Shown: positions 26,878 through 35,900, numbered from the stretch's first letter. The stretch is DNA of 64,000 nucleotides from DATEKX01 sp963726785 (GCA_963726785.1 CAVSDJ010000007.1:558001-622000); one strand, 5' to 3'. A program made the numbers and translations. The notes: generated by a model from the letters alone, not told the origin.

Positions 26878-27474
26878 ATGAAGCGATTGAATGATTTTTT
26901 GTCGGAAGATAGTAATCAGTTCGGGCCGGGAACCGATCTGATTCTGTCGCTGCTGGCCGTGCTGCTCGTCATCACACTAATCAGTTCCTACCTATACAGC
27001 CAGGAGAAAAACAAGAATGATTTAAATCAGCGTGAAGGCGGCAACTTCAAGCTTGCCTCGGAATCCTTTTTGGCCGCTGATTTTTATACTCGCCCGGTCA
27101 CCAGACTTGTCGATCCGCAGAAGACTGATTTAAGAGTGAAAAAAATAGCTCGGGACTATAATCAATCGCAGAAAGAGTTTCCTTATATATTCATTATCGG
27201 CCATTCCAATCAAATGGATGACCCAAAGGCTGAAGACAAAAGTTATCTTGGAAGATTACAGCGTAATTGGGAATACGCGGGGCGACGAGCCGCTGTGATA
27301 GCTGCGTTGATACAGCGACATCTCGCGAACAATCAGAAGGATAATGTCATAGTTATGACTACGGGTGAGTTTGACATGAAGAATCCGTCCAACCCGACAT
27401 CGCTGGAAAATGCCTGGGTAGAAATCGTATTCGGAAAAGATTGGAAACCACCCGGACGAAAGGCCGGAACCTGA
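26878..27474 (+). CDS. MotB/OmpA-like partner of the channel, ZorB-like
   Basis: A 198-residue single-pass protein. Residues 1-17 are cytoplasmic; GPGTDLILSLLAVLLVITL (17-35) is the membrane helix with Asp20 near its start, the position of the proton-carrying Asp in MotB/ExbD/ZorB. Residues about 100-195 look like a periplasmic OmpA-C (peptidoglycan-binding) domain: YIFIIGHSNQMDD replaces the usual GHTD, followed by NWEYAGRRAAVIAALIQRH and ENAWVEIVF. ATG 26878 is chosen (ACGAGG upstream) over an upstream TTG. Last gene of the run; a hairpin follows at 27491. Confidence 0.87.
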   Translation: MKRLNDFLSEDSNQFGPGTDLILSLLAVLLVITLISSYLYSQEKNKNDLNQREGGNFKLASESFLAADFYTRPVTRLVDPQKTDLRVKKIARDYNQSQKEFPYIFIIGHSNQMDDPKAEDKSYLGRLQRNWEYAGRRAAVIAALIQRHLANNQKDNVIVMTTGEFDMKNPSNPTSLENAWVEIVFGKDWKPPGRKAGT

Positions 27475-27490
27475 ATAACATGACTTCGAT

Positions 27491-27517
27491 ATAGAATGCC
27501 CTTTCAAGGCTTTCTAT
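27491..27517. terminator. Hairpin between convergent genes
   Basis: ATAGAA-t-GCC, loop CTTTCAA, GGC-t-TTCTAT (27491-27517) forms a stem between the ZorB-like gene and the convergent kinase gene. It could serve as a bidirectional terminator, though it lacks a long T-run. Confidence 0.5.
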
Positions 27518-27529
27518 TCTACGCTTATA

Positions 27530-30181
27530 TCAGGCAAGGGCCGCAGGGTTGTTCGTCTGCCTTGTCATCTCGCGGAAGCGCGGGTCTGTGCGCAGCAAAT
27601 CCAACTGCGGGTCAACCAGGAACCAGCATATCCATGCGTCGCCGATTGCGATAGCTTCCTGCATAAGCGCGAGGGCTTGCTCCTTCTCGCCGAGGCTGCA
27701 ATAAATCAAAGCGAGAAGATATGGCGAGATATAACCTGTGCGCGACCTCTCTTTTAACTGGTTGATGATTTCGCGCGCTTCGTCCGTCCGGCCAGCGCTT
27801 GCATAAGCCGCGCCAAGCCCTGACACATAGATCTGCCCGTCGCCTCCTAATTCAACTGACTTCTCTGCCTGAGTGACGGCTTCTTCGTACTGCCCCGCGC
27901 ATCTCAGCACCCAACTGTAGACCGCGCGACCGTAAGCAAAACGCGGATCACTCTCTGTCAGCTTGCGATGAACGGCGAGCGCCGCATCAAAGCGGCGAGC
28001 GTGATAATAACACCACGCAAGCGTCAGCGTGATGAGCGGAGAGACAGGGTCCAGCTCTATTGTGCGTTTTGCTTCGTTGATAGCTTCATCAAATTGCGCT
28101 CGTTGCAATAGATGAAAAGTGTGCCAGTTGTGCGCCGTCGCGCTGTTCGGATTAAGCTCAATCGCGCGAAGATGCTGCTCTTCCGCGACGGGCCAGTCAA
28201 AGTCGTGGCAGACGATAGCGAAACCGAGCGCGGCGTAAGCTTCAGCGAGCGTGTCGTCCAACTCTATAGCCTTCTGTGCAGCTTCTTTGGCAGCGGCAGA
28301 ACTTTCGGCAAACGGCAGCACGGCAAAGATGCCGAGGAAGATGTAATAGTCGGCTATTCCTGCGTATGCCAGAGCGTAATCAGGATCGAGCGTAATGGCC
28401 CGTTGATAATCTTTTATCGCTTTTACAAAGCCTTCTTCGCTCAGGCTGTGCCAGTGATAACGCCCGCGCAGGTATGCTTCGTAAGCCTGCGCGTTTTCGG
28501 TGCCGCGTTTGGCTAGCTGTTGTTGTTCTTCGCCGGTCAATTGTGGAATCAACGCGACGGCGACTTGCTCGGATATGGAATCTTCAAGCCTCAAAACATC
28601 TGTGAATCTTTCATCAAATCGCCCCGCCCACCGCGTCGCGTTTTCGCTGACTTCGAGCAACTGAACGGCAACTCTCAGAGTCTCGCCTACGCGCCGTATG
28701 TTGCCGTCTATGATGTAATCAACGCCGAGTTCATTTCCGGCGGTCATCGGGTCGCCCGTGTCGCCTCCGCTGTAAGTCAAGACGCTGCTCGTCGGTCGCA
28801 CAACGAAACGACGCACGTTGCTCAATCTGGTAATCAGCGCATCGGCCAGCCCTATGCCGAGATACTCGTCGCCGGTATCCTCGCTGCCTCGCGGCCCGAT
28901 CAATTTGAAAGGCAGAACGGCGATTGACAGTTCATCCGCGTTCGTCTTTGCAGTATCGCGCGTGCGTCTGGTTGAAGAGCGAACAAAGGGCGGCGCAACG
29001 ACAGGGCTGCCGTCCAGGTAGCGCGTTATGTCGTCGCGCAATTCGGCGGCATTCTGGTAACGATGGCGCGGCTCTTTTCTGAGAGCCTTCATGATGATGC
29101 GTTCGAGGTCGCCCGAAAGCTCGCGGCGCAAATTCTCGACGCTGGAATTGCGAGCGCGGTAAAGATATTCGAGCGTCTCGCTTTCGATTGCATTGCTCGG
29201 CACAAGATTGTTTTCGCGCGTCAGGCTCGCGATCAATGATTCCGGCTCTTCTTCGCATATGACGCGCGCGACCTCGTGCAGCGCGCGGTTCTTCAGACGA
29301 TACGGGCGATGTCCGCTCAGAAGCTCATAAAGCAGCACGCCCATGCTGTAGATGTCTGAGGCGGGCGTAACGATTTCGCCCAACACCTGTTCAGGGCTGG
29401 CATACTCAGGCGTCATCAATCGCATCGCCGTCAATGTTACATCAATTGTCTCGACGGCCAGTTCCGGGTCTAATAGTTTTGCTATGCCGAAGTCCAGAAG
29501 TTTCGGCGTGCCGTCGGGCGTCACCAGAATATTTGATGGCTTGATGTCGCGGTGAATGACTTGTCGCTGATGCGCATAATGAATGGCATCGCAGATGGGC
29601 CGAAAAAGTCTCAATCGTTCAGCAATGCTCAAACGTTGTTCGTCGCAGTAATAATACAAAGGCCGCCCTTCGATGTATTCCATAACGAAGTAAGGCAAGC
29701 CATCGTCGGTCGTGCCGCCGTCCAAGAGTCGCGCGATGTTCGGGTGATCGAGCGTAGCCAGGATTTGTCGCTCGTTGCGAAAACGGCGCAGGATGAAATC
29801 CGTGTCCATGCCGCGTTTGACCAGCTTGATCGCGACGCGTTTGCGAAACATGTTGTCGGCGCGCACGGCTTCGTATACTGCGCCCATGCCGCCCCGACCG
29901 ATTTCGCGTTCGATGCGATACGCGCCGACGCGACGGCCAATCATCGGATCGCTTTCATCATCAATGAGCGCAGCCAGCGCGTGCATATCGCCGTGCACGC
30001 TCAACGTTTCATCGAGAAGCTTATTTGTCTCGTGATATTGAGTGAGCAGCGTTTCCACTTGTTGTTTTAAATCCGCATCTCCCGCGCACGCGTTTGTGAC
30101 GTAGGGATTGCGTTCTTCGGGCGCGAGGTCGAGCGCGGTCTGAAAGATGTCTTCGATTTGTTGCCAGCGTTCGGGTGACAT
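27530..30181 (-). CDS. Ser/Thr protein kinase with TPR C-terminus
   Basis: An 883-residue protein. A short N-terminal helical domain (SPERWQQIEDIFQTAL) is typical of acidobacterial PknB-like kinases. The kinase domain (about 85-360) is complete: GRGGMGAVYEA loop, VAIKLVKRGMD lysine, catalytic HRDIKPSNILV, DFGIAKL and APE-like TPEYASPEQ. Residues about 430-560 form the TolB-like nucleotide/adenylate-cyclase-associated domain (LSIAVLPFKLIGPRG), followed by TPR repeats to the C-terminus. No obvious membrane helix. The ECF sigma gene lies 39 bases upstream on the same strand, so the two are probably co-transcribed and the kinase may act in that sigma pathway. Confidence 0.93.
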   Translation of the reverse strand: MSPERWQQIEDIFQTALDLAPEERNPYVTNACAGDADLKQQVETLLTQYHETNKLLDETLSVHGDMHALAALIDDESDPMIGRRVGAYRIEREIGRGGMGAVYEAVRADNMFRKRVAIKLVKRGMDTDFILRRFRNERQILATLDHPNIARLLDGGTTDDGLPYFVMEYIEGRPLYYYCDEQRLSIAERLRLFRPICDAIHYAHQRQVIHRDIKPSNILVTPDGTPKLLDFGIAKLLDPELAVETIDVTLTAMRLMTPEYASPEQVLGEIVTPASDIYSMGVLLYELLSGHRPYRLKNRALHEVARVICEEEPESLIASLTRENNLVPSNAIESETLEYLYRARNSSVENLRRELSGDLERIIMKALRKEPRHRYQNAAELRDDITRYLDGSPVVAPPFVRSSTRRTRDTAKTNADELSIAVLPFKLIGPRGSEDTGDEYLGIGLADALITRLSNVRRFVVRPTSSVLTYSGGDTGDPMTAGNELGVDYIIDGNIRRVGETLRVAVQLLEVSENATRWAGRFDERFTDVLRLEDSISEQVAVALIPQLTGEEQQQLAKRGTENAQAYEAYLRGRYHWHSLSEEGFVKAIKDYQRAITLDPDYALAYAGIADYYIFLGIFAVLPFAESSAAAKEAAQKAIELDDTLAEAYAALGFAIVCHDFDWPVAEEQHLRAIELNPNSATAHNWHTFHLLQRAQFDEAINEAKRTIELDPVSPLITLTLAWCYYHARRFDAALAVHRKLTESDPRFAYGRAVYSWVLRCAGQYEEAVTQAEKSVELGGDGQIYVSGLGAAYASAGRTDEAREIINQLKERSRTGYISPYLLALIYCSLGEKEQALALMQEAIAIGDAWICWFLVDPQLDLLRTDPRFREMTRQTNNPAALA

Positions 30182-30220
30182 AAATAATCGGTTATATGAA
30201 GAGTGCGCGAAATTGGCCGA

Positions 30221-30790
30221 TCACTGCGCTTTCATCTGACCTTGAAGCCAGGCTTTCGCCATCCGCCAGTGACGATTGATGGTAACAGGAGTGACGCCCA
30301 TAACCTCTGCAGTCTCTTCGACCGTCAAACCTCCGAAATAGCGCAGTTCGATAATGCGCGCTTTTTGCTGATCTATTTCGGCCAACGATTCCAGCGCGCG
30401 GTCGAGCGCGATGATCTCCGAGCCGCGCTCGACCGCTTTATCTATATTCTCATCCAGAGCGAGTTTCTGGAAATCTGCGCCGCGTTTTTCCGCATTGTGT
30501 TTGCGGGCATAATCTACCAGCAAACGACGCATTATCTGAGCGGCGACGCCGAAAAAATGCGCGCGGTTCTGCCAGGTGACTCTCGTCTGGTCTACCAGTC
30601 GCAGGTAAGCTTCGTGCACAAGCGCGGTCGGTTGCAGTGTGTGATCCGGGCGTTCGCGGCGCAGGTAATTCGCCGCCAGACTTCGCATTTCGTCGTAGAT
30701 GAGCGGCAGCAAAAGGTCAACCGTGGTGTGGTTGCCATTCGATAGCTGGATCAGCAGTTGGGTTGCGCTTTCCGTCCCTTGTTCGTTCAT
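30221..30790 (-). CDS. ECF-like RNA polymerase sigma factor (TIGR02999 type)
   Basis: A 189-residue sigma factor of the planctomycete/acidobacterial ECF-like group: region 2 segment LIYDEMRSLAANYLRRE with LQPTALVHEAYLRLV, and region 4 ELRYFGGLTVEETAEVMGVT followed by NRHWRMAKAWL. This group is usually linked to Ser/Thr kinases rather than to anti-sigma factors, which fits the kinase gene directly downstream. Start ATG 30790. Target promoters unknown. Confidence 0.93.
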   Translation of the reverse strand: MNEQGTESATQLLIQLSNGNHTTVDLLLPLIYDEMRSLAANYLRRERPDHTLQPTALVHEAYLRLVDQTRVTWQNRAHFFGVAAQIMRRLLVDYARKHNAEKRGADFQKLALDENIDKAVERGSEIIALDRALESLAEIDQQKARIIELRYFGGLTVEETAEVMGVTPVTINRHWRMAKAWLQGQMKAQ

Positions 30791-30800
30791 AAATATCTGT

Positions 30801-30823
30801 GCCCTCCCTCACGGTCGGGCTAC
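30801..30823 (+). repeat. Dispersed palindromic repeat, half copy C
   Basis: GCCCTCCCTCACGGTCGGGC followed by TAC equals the right half of copies A and D; the left half is missing. It lies just upstream of the sigma gene. The rest of 30791-31104 holds no gene; an AGCACGC/GCGTGCT hairpin lies at 31037-31063 in the leader of the next gene. Confidence 0.75.
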
Positions 30824-31104
30824 TGCTAACTGCCTGCGCTGTTTGATTCGATGAGAAAGGAGCCATTCCCAAGCTTAATTTGTGATTCGCTCCGCTCGGC
30901 AAGCTGATTCGCACTTTTAATCGTAGCTTAACGGCGCGTCGCTGCGCAACCGCTAGCAAAATCACGTTTTCGCGCATAAGATTTTTTTCGCATGATACTT
31001 TTTGCGCTCTTGTTGCGCGTTAGCTATATGAGAGCAAGCACGCCTCATAAAAACGAGCGTGCTGCCGCGAAAATAAGAGTTTTGCATCGAAGGAGATTTA
31101 TTTT

Positions 31105-32544
31105 ATGGAAAGCATTATCAGGCGAGCAGCAAGCGCGATTGCCGTTATGATTTGCCTTGCGGTTTGCGACACTATCGTTCGCGCAGACGTTAAGATCAAA
31201 TCAAAAAGCACACAGGGCAGTAGCATTTCCGAACAGACTACGTATATAAAAGGTCGCCGCCAGCGCACGGAGATGGCGAACGGAATGATGATTTCCGTAA
31301 TACAGTGTGATCTTCAGCGATCTTTACAGATCATGCCGCAAACAAAAACTTATATCGTAACGGAATTTAATCAGCCAACCCGGAACGCCGAGCGTGCCAC
31401 GAATCAGCCTCGCGCGAAAGAAACCGCGACTGCGCGCGGCGGCGTGATAACAACCACGATCACTACCAAAGACACGGGCGAGCGCAAAAAGATTTTCGGC
31501 TACCCCGCGCGGCATCTCATTATGACGATGACGACCGATTCTTCGCCCGACGCTTGCAATAAGATCAAAAGCAAAATGGAGATTGACGCATGGTACATTG
31601 ATTTCACGTTCGGGCTGGACTGCGACATGAGTAATGCTTATCAGGGCTATAATCCTGCGACTCAATCGGGCTGTCAGGATCGCAATGAAGTCAAACAGGT
31701 TGGCCCCGCGACTAAAGGTTATCCGGTGTGGACGAAGACCACGATGTTCGATGAAAGCGGCAATCCGAGCTTTACCATAGAGCAGGAAGTCATCGAGATT
31801 TCCGAAGCAACGCTCGATGCCGCGCTGTTCGACGTTCCTGCCGATTACCGCGAAGTCAAAAGTTTTTCGGGAGCTTCTTTCAGCAAATCAAACAATGACA
31901 TCGCAAATGCAACCACGCGGCCAGCAGATGAGAATTCCAGCGTGAAAGACGCGGCAAGCAAGCAGGCGGATAATGTGACTCGCGAAGTCGGCCCGAAGAA
32001 AGAAGGAGTAGTTCGCCTCGGTTTGGTCGCTGTGAAGACGGGCAGCGTCGGCGACGGACTCAGCGCAACGGAATTAGCCGCCGCAGTTCAAAACGCGATG
32101 GCTCAAAACTTGAAAAGCCCTGACATCGAACTCGTGATGATCGAAGCCAAGTTGCCGTCTTTGATTGATGCGGAGGCTAAGCAGAAAGAATGTGACTTCG
32201 TGATTTATACGAACGTCGAGCATAAGAAAGGCGGAAGCCGTTTCGCTTCATTCGCGCCTGCATTAAGCAGTGTCGCATCATTGGGCGGCATTGGCGGAAG
32301 CACAGCAGGCGCAGTAGCGGGCCAAGTTGCTTCGACGGCAATCATAACGGCGGCGGAAGTATCGCAGGACGTGAAGGCGAAAGATCAATTGACGCTCGAC
32401 GTTAAATTGCAAGCGCCGGACAATGCGACTGCGGCTATTGAGAGACAGTTCAAAGCCAAAGCCCAATCCAACGGCGACGACATCATCTCGCCTACGGTTG
32501 AGCAAGCCGCGCAAGCGGTTCTGAGTGCGACGGCGAAAAGATGA
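31105..32544 (+). CDS. Secreted protein of unknown function, DUF4412-like N-terminal half
   Basis: A 479-residue protein with a signal peptide (about 1-27, ending IVRA-DVKIKS). The N-terminal half reads as a DUF4412/LolA-like lipid-carrier-type sheet (TTYIKGRRQRTEMANGMMIS; QIMPQTKTYIVTEF; GYPARHLIMTMTT), then a linker. The C-terminal half (about 290-479) has a strand-rich segment (VRLGLVAVKTGSVGDG) and a glycine/alanine-rich patch (LGGIGGSTAGAVAGQVAST) that could touch membranes. AAGGAG before ATG 31105. Function unknown; likely periplasmic. It stands divergent from the sigma-kinase unit. Confidence 0.75.
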   Translation: MESIIRRAASAIAVMICLAVCDTIVRADVKIKSKSTQGSSISEQTTYIKGRRQRTEMANGMMISVIQCDLQRSLQIMPQTKTYIVTEFNQPTRNAERATNQPRAKETATARGGVITTTITTKDTGERKKIFGYPARHLIMTMTTDSSPDACNKIKSKMEIDAWYIDFTFGLDCDMSNAYQGYNPATQSGCQDRNEVKQVGPATKGYPVWTKTTMFDESGNPSFTIEQEVIEISEATLDAALFDVPADYREVKSFSGASFSKSNNDIANATTRPADENSSVKDAASKQADNVTREVGPKKEGVVRLGLVAVKTGSVGDGLSATELAAAVQNAMAQNLKSPDIELVMIEAKLPSLIDAEAKQKECDFVIYTNVEHKKGGSRFASFAPALSSVASLGGIGGSTAGAVAGQVASTAIITAAEVSQDVKAKDQLTLDVKLQAPDNATAAIERQFKAKAQSNGDDIISPTVEQAAQAVLSATAKR

Positions 32545-32560
32545 TTTCGTATTTCAAATC

Positions 32561-32722
32561 TTAACTCTCGAATCTGAGATCAAACGGAGAGCCTGCAAAT
32601 CGGAATGACTTCCGGCTAGCCACATCCGCCTCGCCGTTGAGCACCAGAACAGGAACGGCGAATTTCTCCGGCGGCTCAACCATTCCCGCGCTTTTATATA
32701 GCTGTGAAATGTTTTTCCCCTT
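32561..32722 (-). pseudogene. Possible 3' remnant of a hydrolase-like gene
   Basis: The minus strand is open for 53 codons with no start codon supported, and reads EPPEKFAVPVLVLNGEADVA before stopping at 32561. That resembles the strand holding the catalytic Asp of an alpha/beta hydrolase. No upstream remainder is found, so it may be a leftover fragment. Weak evidence. Confidence 0.25.
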
Positions 32723-32738
32723 TCATCTTATAAGAGTA

Positions 32739-32773
32739 GGCAAGTAGCTTTAAGGAAAGATTCCTTTCTTGCC
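32739..32773. other. Stable hairpin in gene-free stretch
   Basis: GGCAAG (32739-32744) pairs with CTTGCC (32768-32773) around an inner AAGGAA-3-TTCCTT hairpin. Within the 496-base stretch 32545-33040 this, the remnant above and the short reading frame at 32869 are all I can see. Confidence 0.4.
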
Positions 32774-32868
32774 GGTATGAAGTTTATTAATCAGCTTGGC
32801 TGTATCCAGGCAAAAAAATAGAGAATGAGTTTCGCTCTATATTGCGTCTATACAATCTAGGAGGTACT

Positions 32869-32949
32869 TTGCGCCTGACACAACCGAAATTGACAAACCA
32901 TCTAACAACCTATGCAGCGAAGCGCAGCCCAGGTGATACGAAGCATTAA
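32869..32949 (+). CDS. Possible small leader peptide (26 codons, TTG start)
   Basis: A perfect AGGAGG (about 32859-32864) stands four bases before TTG 32869, which opens a 26-codon frame ending at TAA 32949, 91 bases before the next gene. Such a strong ribosome site without a long gene suggests a leader peptide or small protein. The peptide (LRLTQPKLTNHLTTYAAKRS plus six residues) resembles nothing I know. Confidence 0.3.
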   Translation: MRLTQPKLTNHLTTYAAKRSPGDTKH

Positions 32950-33040
32950 TCGTAACGCTCGATGAGGCTGCTTAAATTATTAATTGAACCAAAACTGGAC
33001 ACCCTGACATCTTAGCAGGGAACAAAAAGGAGAGACTATT

Positions 33041-33460
33041 ATGGCATCAATTCAACCCATAACTTTAACAATACAACGCATACCCAACAGCACTAACGTT
33101 AGTGTCCAAGTTGGCTATGTGGTTTCTGCCAGCAATCATGACCTGGCTTCTGAGCAGAACTATCGTGAGGTCTGTCAGCTTATCGGAGACGATACGCCGG
33201 GTGACGGCACAGACGACATCCTGCGTACTATATTCGAAGCGACTACGGTATTCAGTGGGACAAGCGTGCATTTCACACGGGCCATCCAACTCTTTTTGCC
33301 CGCAAGCGTCCTCGATGAGGACAACAACGGGATTTTTCTTCAGGCCGACGAGATCCGGGCGCGGGTAACGTTGACACCGATACCAACCAGCCGAGAAAGC
33401 AATTTAGTCACGATTAATGAGCCTGTGATCGCCCAGGCTACCAGACGGGCGGCAGGCTAA
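33041..33460 (+). CDS. Hypothetical protein, 139 residues
   Basis: A good ribosome site (AAGGAGAG) precedes ATG 33041, and a strong terminator follows the stop. The product has no signal peptide, is rich in Thr/Ser/Asp and beta-prone (VSVQVGYVVSASNHDL; DILRTIFEATTVFSGTSV; DEIRARVTLTPIPT). It contains no cysteine pair or catalytic motif apart from single residues. It looks like a small beta-sandwich protein. I do not recognise the family. The isolated setting with its own terminator suggests a monocistronic, perhaps well expressed, gene. Confidence 0.65.
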   Translation: MASIQPITLTIQRIPNSTNVSVQVGYVVSASNHDLASEQNYREVCQLIGDDTPGDGTDDILRTIFEATTVFSGTSVHFTRAIQLFLPASVLDEDNNGIFLQADEIRARVTLTPIPTSRESNLVTINEPVIAQATRRAAG

Positions 33461-33468
33461 AAACCTTT

Positions 33469-33497
33469 GCGGCGGGCTTATTACGCCCGCCGCTTTT
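33469..33497 (+). terminator. Rho-independent terminator
   Basis: GCGGCGGGC (33469-33477), a seven-base loop, GCCCGCCGC (33485-33493) and TTTTC form a textbook terminator nine bases after the stop of the 139-residue gene. Confidence 0.92.
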
Positions 33498-33547
33498 CTT
33501 TGATTGTTTATTCAGATGCTACCTTATTGAATTAGAATTTTCCGGGG

Positions 33548-34176
33548 TCAAGCTTCGTCCAATCCCTGTTCATCTTTTCGTCTGTGGCGCGAGCGGTAAA
33601 TCATAAAGATCAGACCTCCGACCACAGCCAGCGCGATCAACACGATGAGTATCGTCACATAATGCTGCGCAAAAAGATTGATCAACGACCGCCCGTACAG
33701 CGATGCCAGATATGCAACGAGCGTGAAACGGATCGTTCGGCCTGCTGTCAGCGCGAGCAGGTATTTCTTTCAACGGATAATTCAGTCGCGCCCGCGCCGA
33801 GTAAAAAAGGGCTGAGTGGAAACGGCGGCGGCATTATCGCAGGAATAAACACTGTACCGAATCCCCAACGCTCGAATGCGCTATGCACGCTCTGCAATCT
33901 CTTTTTCGATAACCGTCGCTCAAGAGCTTCTTCGCCGCCTTTGCGCCCCAGACGATATGTTAAATACCCGCCAAGCACCGACCCGATGACGGCCATCGCT
34001 GCGTAGTAAAACCATAGCTCTTTCTCTCTCGCCGCAAGGACTATCGTGAGAGCATCCAGCCCGCCCGGTGTCGGAATCACAGAGCTGTCAAGCACGCCCA
34101 TCAGTATCAGCCCAAGCCCTCCGAGCCGCCTCAGAGTTCTCCAAACATCAAAGAGCAGTAACAAAAAAATTCCCAT
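33548..34176 (-). CDS. DedA/SNARE-associated (VTT) membrane protein, one frameshift
   Basis: From ATG 34176 the product shows the VTT-domain pattern: GVLDSSVIPTPGGLDALTIV, AAMAVIGSVLGGYLTYRLGRKGG, and FERWGFGTVFIPAIMPPPFP. The frame breaks near 33765 at GAAAGAAATACC. One more A would restore the expected end: YLLALTAGRTIRFTLVAYLA, a final membrane helix and a basic tail stopping at TGA 33548. Total about 209 residues, normal for the family. DedA/VTT proteins flip or move lipids such as undecaprenyl phosphate or phospholipids in the inner membrane. The homopolymer site argues for a sequencing deletion. Confidence 0.8.
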
Positions 34177-34190
34177 GCTTGATCGCTATT

Positions 34191-35767
34191 TCAATTTTTT
34201 AAATTAGTTTCGCTTTGCCGTGATCGCTCTTTCCATGCTTTCACGTAACGCGCGGCCTTCGGGTTAGCTTCGTTCCACTTCGGCTCTTCCGGGTTGTTGG
34301 CAATCATCACTAGCCCCAATGCCACGCAGCGATTCACTTTCGCCATGTTCGCGTAATCAATCTTATCCCAGTGGTCTCCGAGTCCGTGATAATCAGGGTA
34401 AACATACGCAACGCACAATGTATGCGCGGGCACGCCTTGATCCGCTAAAGCCTGATTGTCGCTGCGGCCAAAGAAGGCATCGCTGTTGCGCTCGTGCTTG
34501 TAGACTTTGACATCCGTCATCTCTCCCGCAGCCTTGAAGGTCAAGCCTACAGTCGGAAAAATCGAATCCCGTCATCGAAGCGTTAGAGAGTTGCGGCCCT
34601 TCGTCGCTGTCCGTGCGGCCTACCTGTTCCAGGTTCACATCGGCGACGGTCTTCTCGATGGGAAACACGGGATGGCGACCGTAATAACGCGAACCGAGCA
34701 AGCCTTTCTCTTCACCGAAGACAGTCATAAAAATCAAGCTTCGTTTTGGGCGCTCTTTGAGAGTCGTTAGCGCCGCCGCCAGTTCGATGACAGACACAGT
34801 GCCGCTGCCGTCATCATTCGCGCCGTTGAAAATATTGTCTCCCGAATTTCCGTGCTCGCATACCTAAGTGATCGTAATGCGCAGTCACCAGCACATAGGT
34901 GTCTTTGAGCACAGGGTCGGAGCCGCGAAGCAGGCCGATGACGTTGCGAATCTTGACGGGCTTTTCAACAGGAGCAGGCAGTTTCAACGTAGCATCAATC
35001 GGAGCCGCGCCCGCTTTCATCGCGTCGTAAAGATTCACGACACTTCTGATCGTGGACTGTAATCAAAGGCACGCCGTAGATTCATGCATCGCCCGGCGGA
35101 CTTTCAGGATCAATCAATCGCCCCTGTCCTGAGCCGCTGCCAACCGCGTTAAGCCGATCAACCGAGATGACCAGCGCAGCTTTGAGCGCGCTCACTTTCG
35201 ATATGAATCCGCTTTGAGCCTGATACAACTGCATTCGCTGATCCCGAGGCGCGCTGCGAAAGTCCGGTATTTCGGTTATGATGATTTTGCCTTCTACCTG
35301 CTCAGGTTTGAGCGCAGAAATCGCCGCCGCGTCTTTGTAATCAATCTTGATGATTGCCGCTCGCGCAAGATTGAGCGCGCCATCAAACGACAGACTGATC
35401 TGATTTTTGCTTACGATGATCATTTCTTTGCCGTCGCGGATTCTCAACTCGAAATCATCCATATTGCGCTCGGCCACCATCCAGTTCGCCGTCTGGAAAT
35501 AACCGTCATCGCCTACAGGCTCAAGCCCTGCGCGACGGAACTGAGCGGCTATGTATTCGGCTGCGATGTCGAGACCTCGCGACGGCGTGTTGCGTCCTTC
35601 GAGCGCGTCGGAAGCGATGAACGAAAGATGGCCGCGCAGCGAATCTGCGGATATGCGCGCGAGCGCCGCCTTCACATCGTCGGTCAAGACTGTGGTTGAG
35701 GCGATTGATATGCGCTGAGACTTAAAACGCTGATAGCCAGAACGCAAAACGCGAATAATTTACTCAT
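34191..35767 (-). pseudogene. Secreted M28 zinc aminopeptidase, four frameshifts
   Basis: The pieces line up as one M28 peptidase of about 525 residues. ATG 35767 opens a signal peptide (MSKLFAFCVLAISVLSLSA) that loses frame near 35695. The PA-type insert follows (SLRGHLSFIASDALEGRNTP ...) to about 35080. Then NVIGLLRGSDPVLKDTYVLV-TAHYDHLG carries the first zinc His/Asp. After a shift near 34845, NGANDDGSGTVSVIELAA (bridging Asp), FGEEKGLLGSRYY (catalytic Glu) and ADVNLEQVGR follow. After a shift near 34550, the last His sits in YPDYHGLGDHWDKIDY, stop at 34191. All zinc ligands survive, so this may be an intact gene hidden by sequence errors, or a decaying one. Confidence 0.7.
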
Positions 35768-35900
35768 AAAGTGGGACTGGAACACATAGACGGTTGCCTC
35801 CAAATGGTGTTGATCGTTTTAACGCGATGAAGCATTTTGCGTTTCGCGAGCGCGATTGAGCAAGCCGCTTCGCGATTATTCTACGGCTTTAACAAAGAAG

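Noticed and set aside
19164..27474. Calling the locus a canonical Zorya type I, II or III system
   Set aside because: ZorA/ZorB-like genes are present, but no ZorC, ZorD helicase, ZorE HNH nuclease or type III partners are seen; the companions are CHAT, zinc-ribbon/NTPase-like and SPFH-like proteins.
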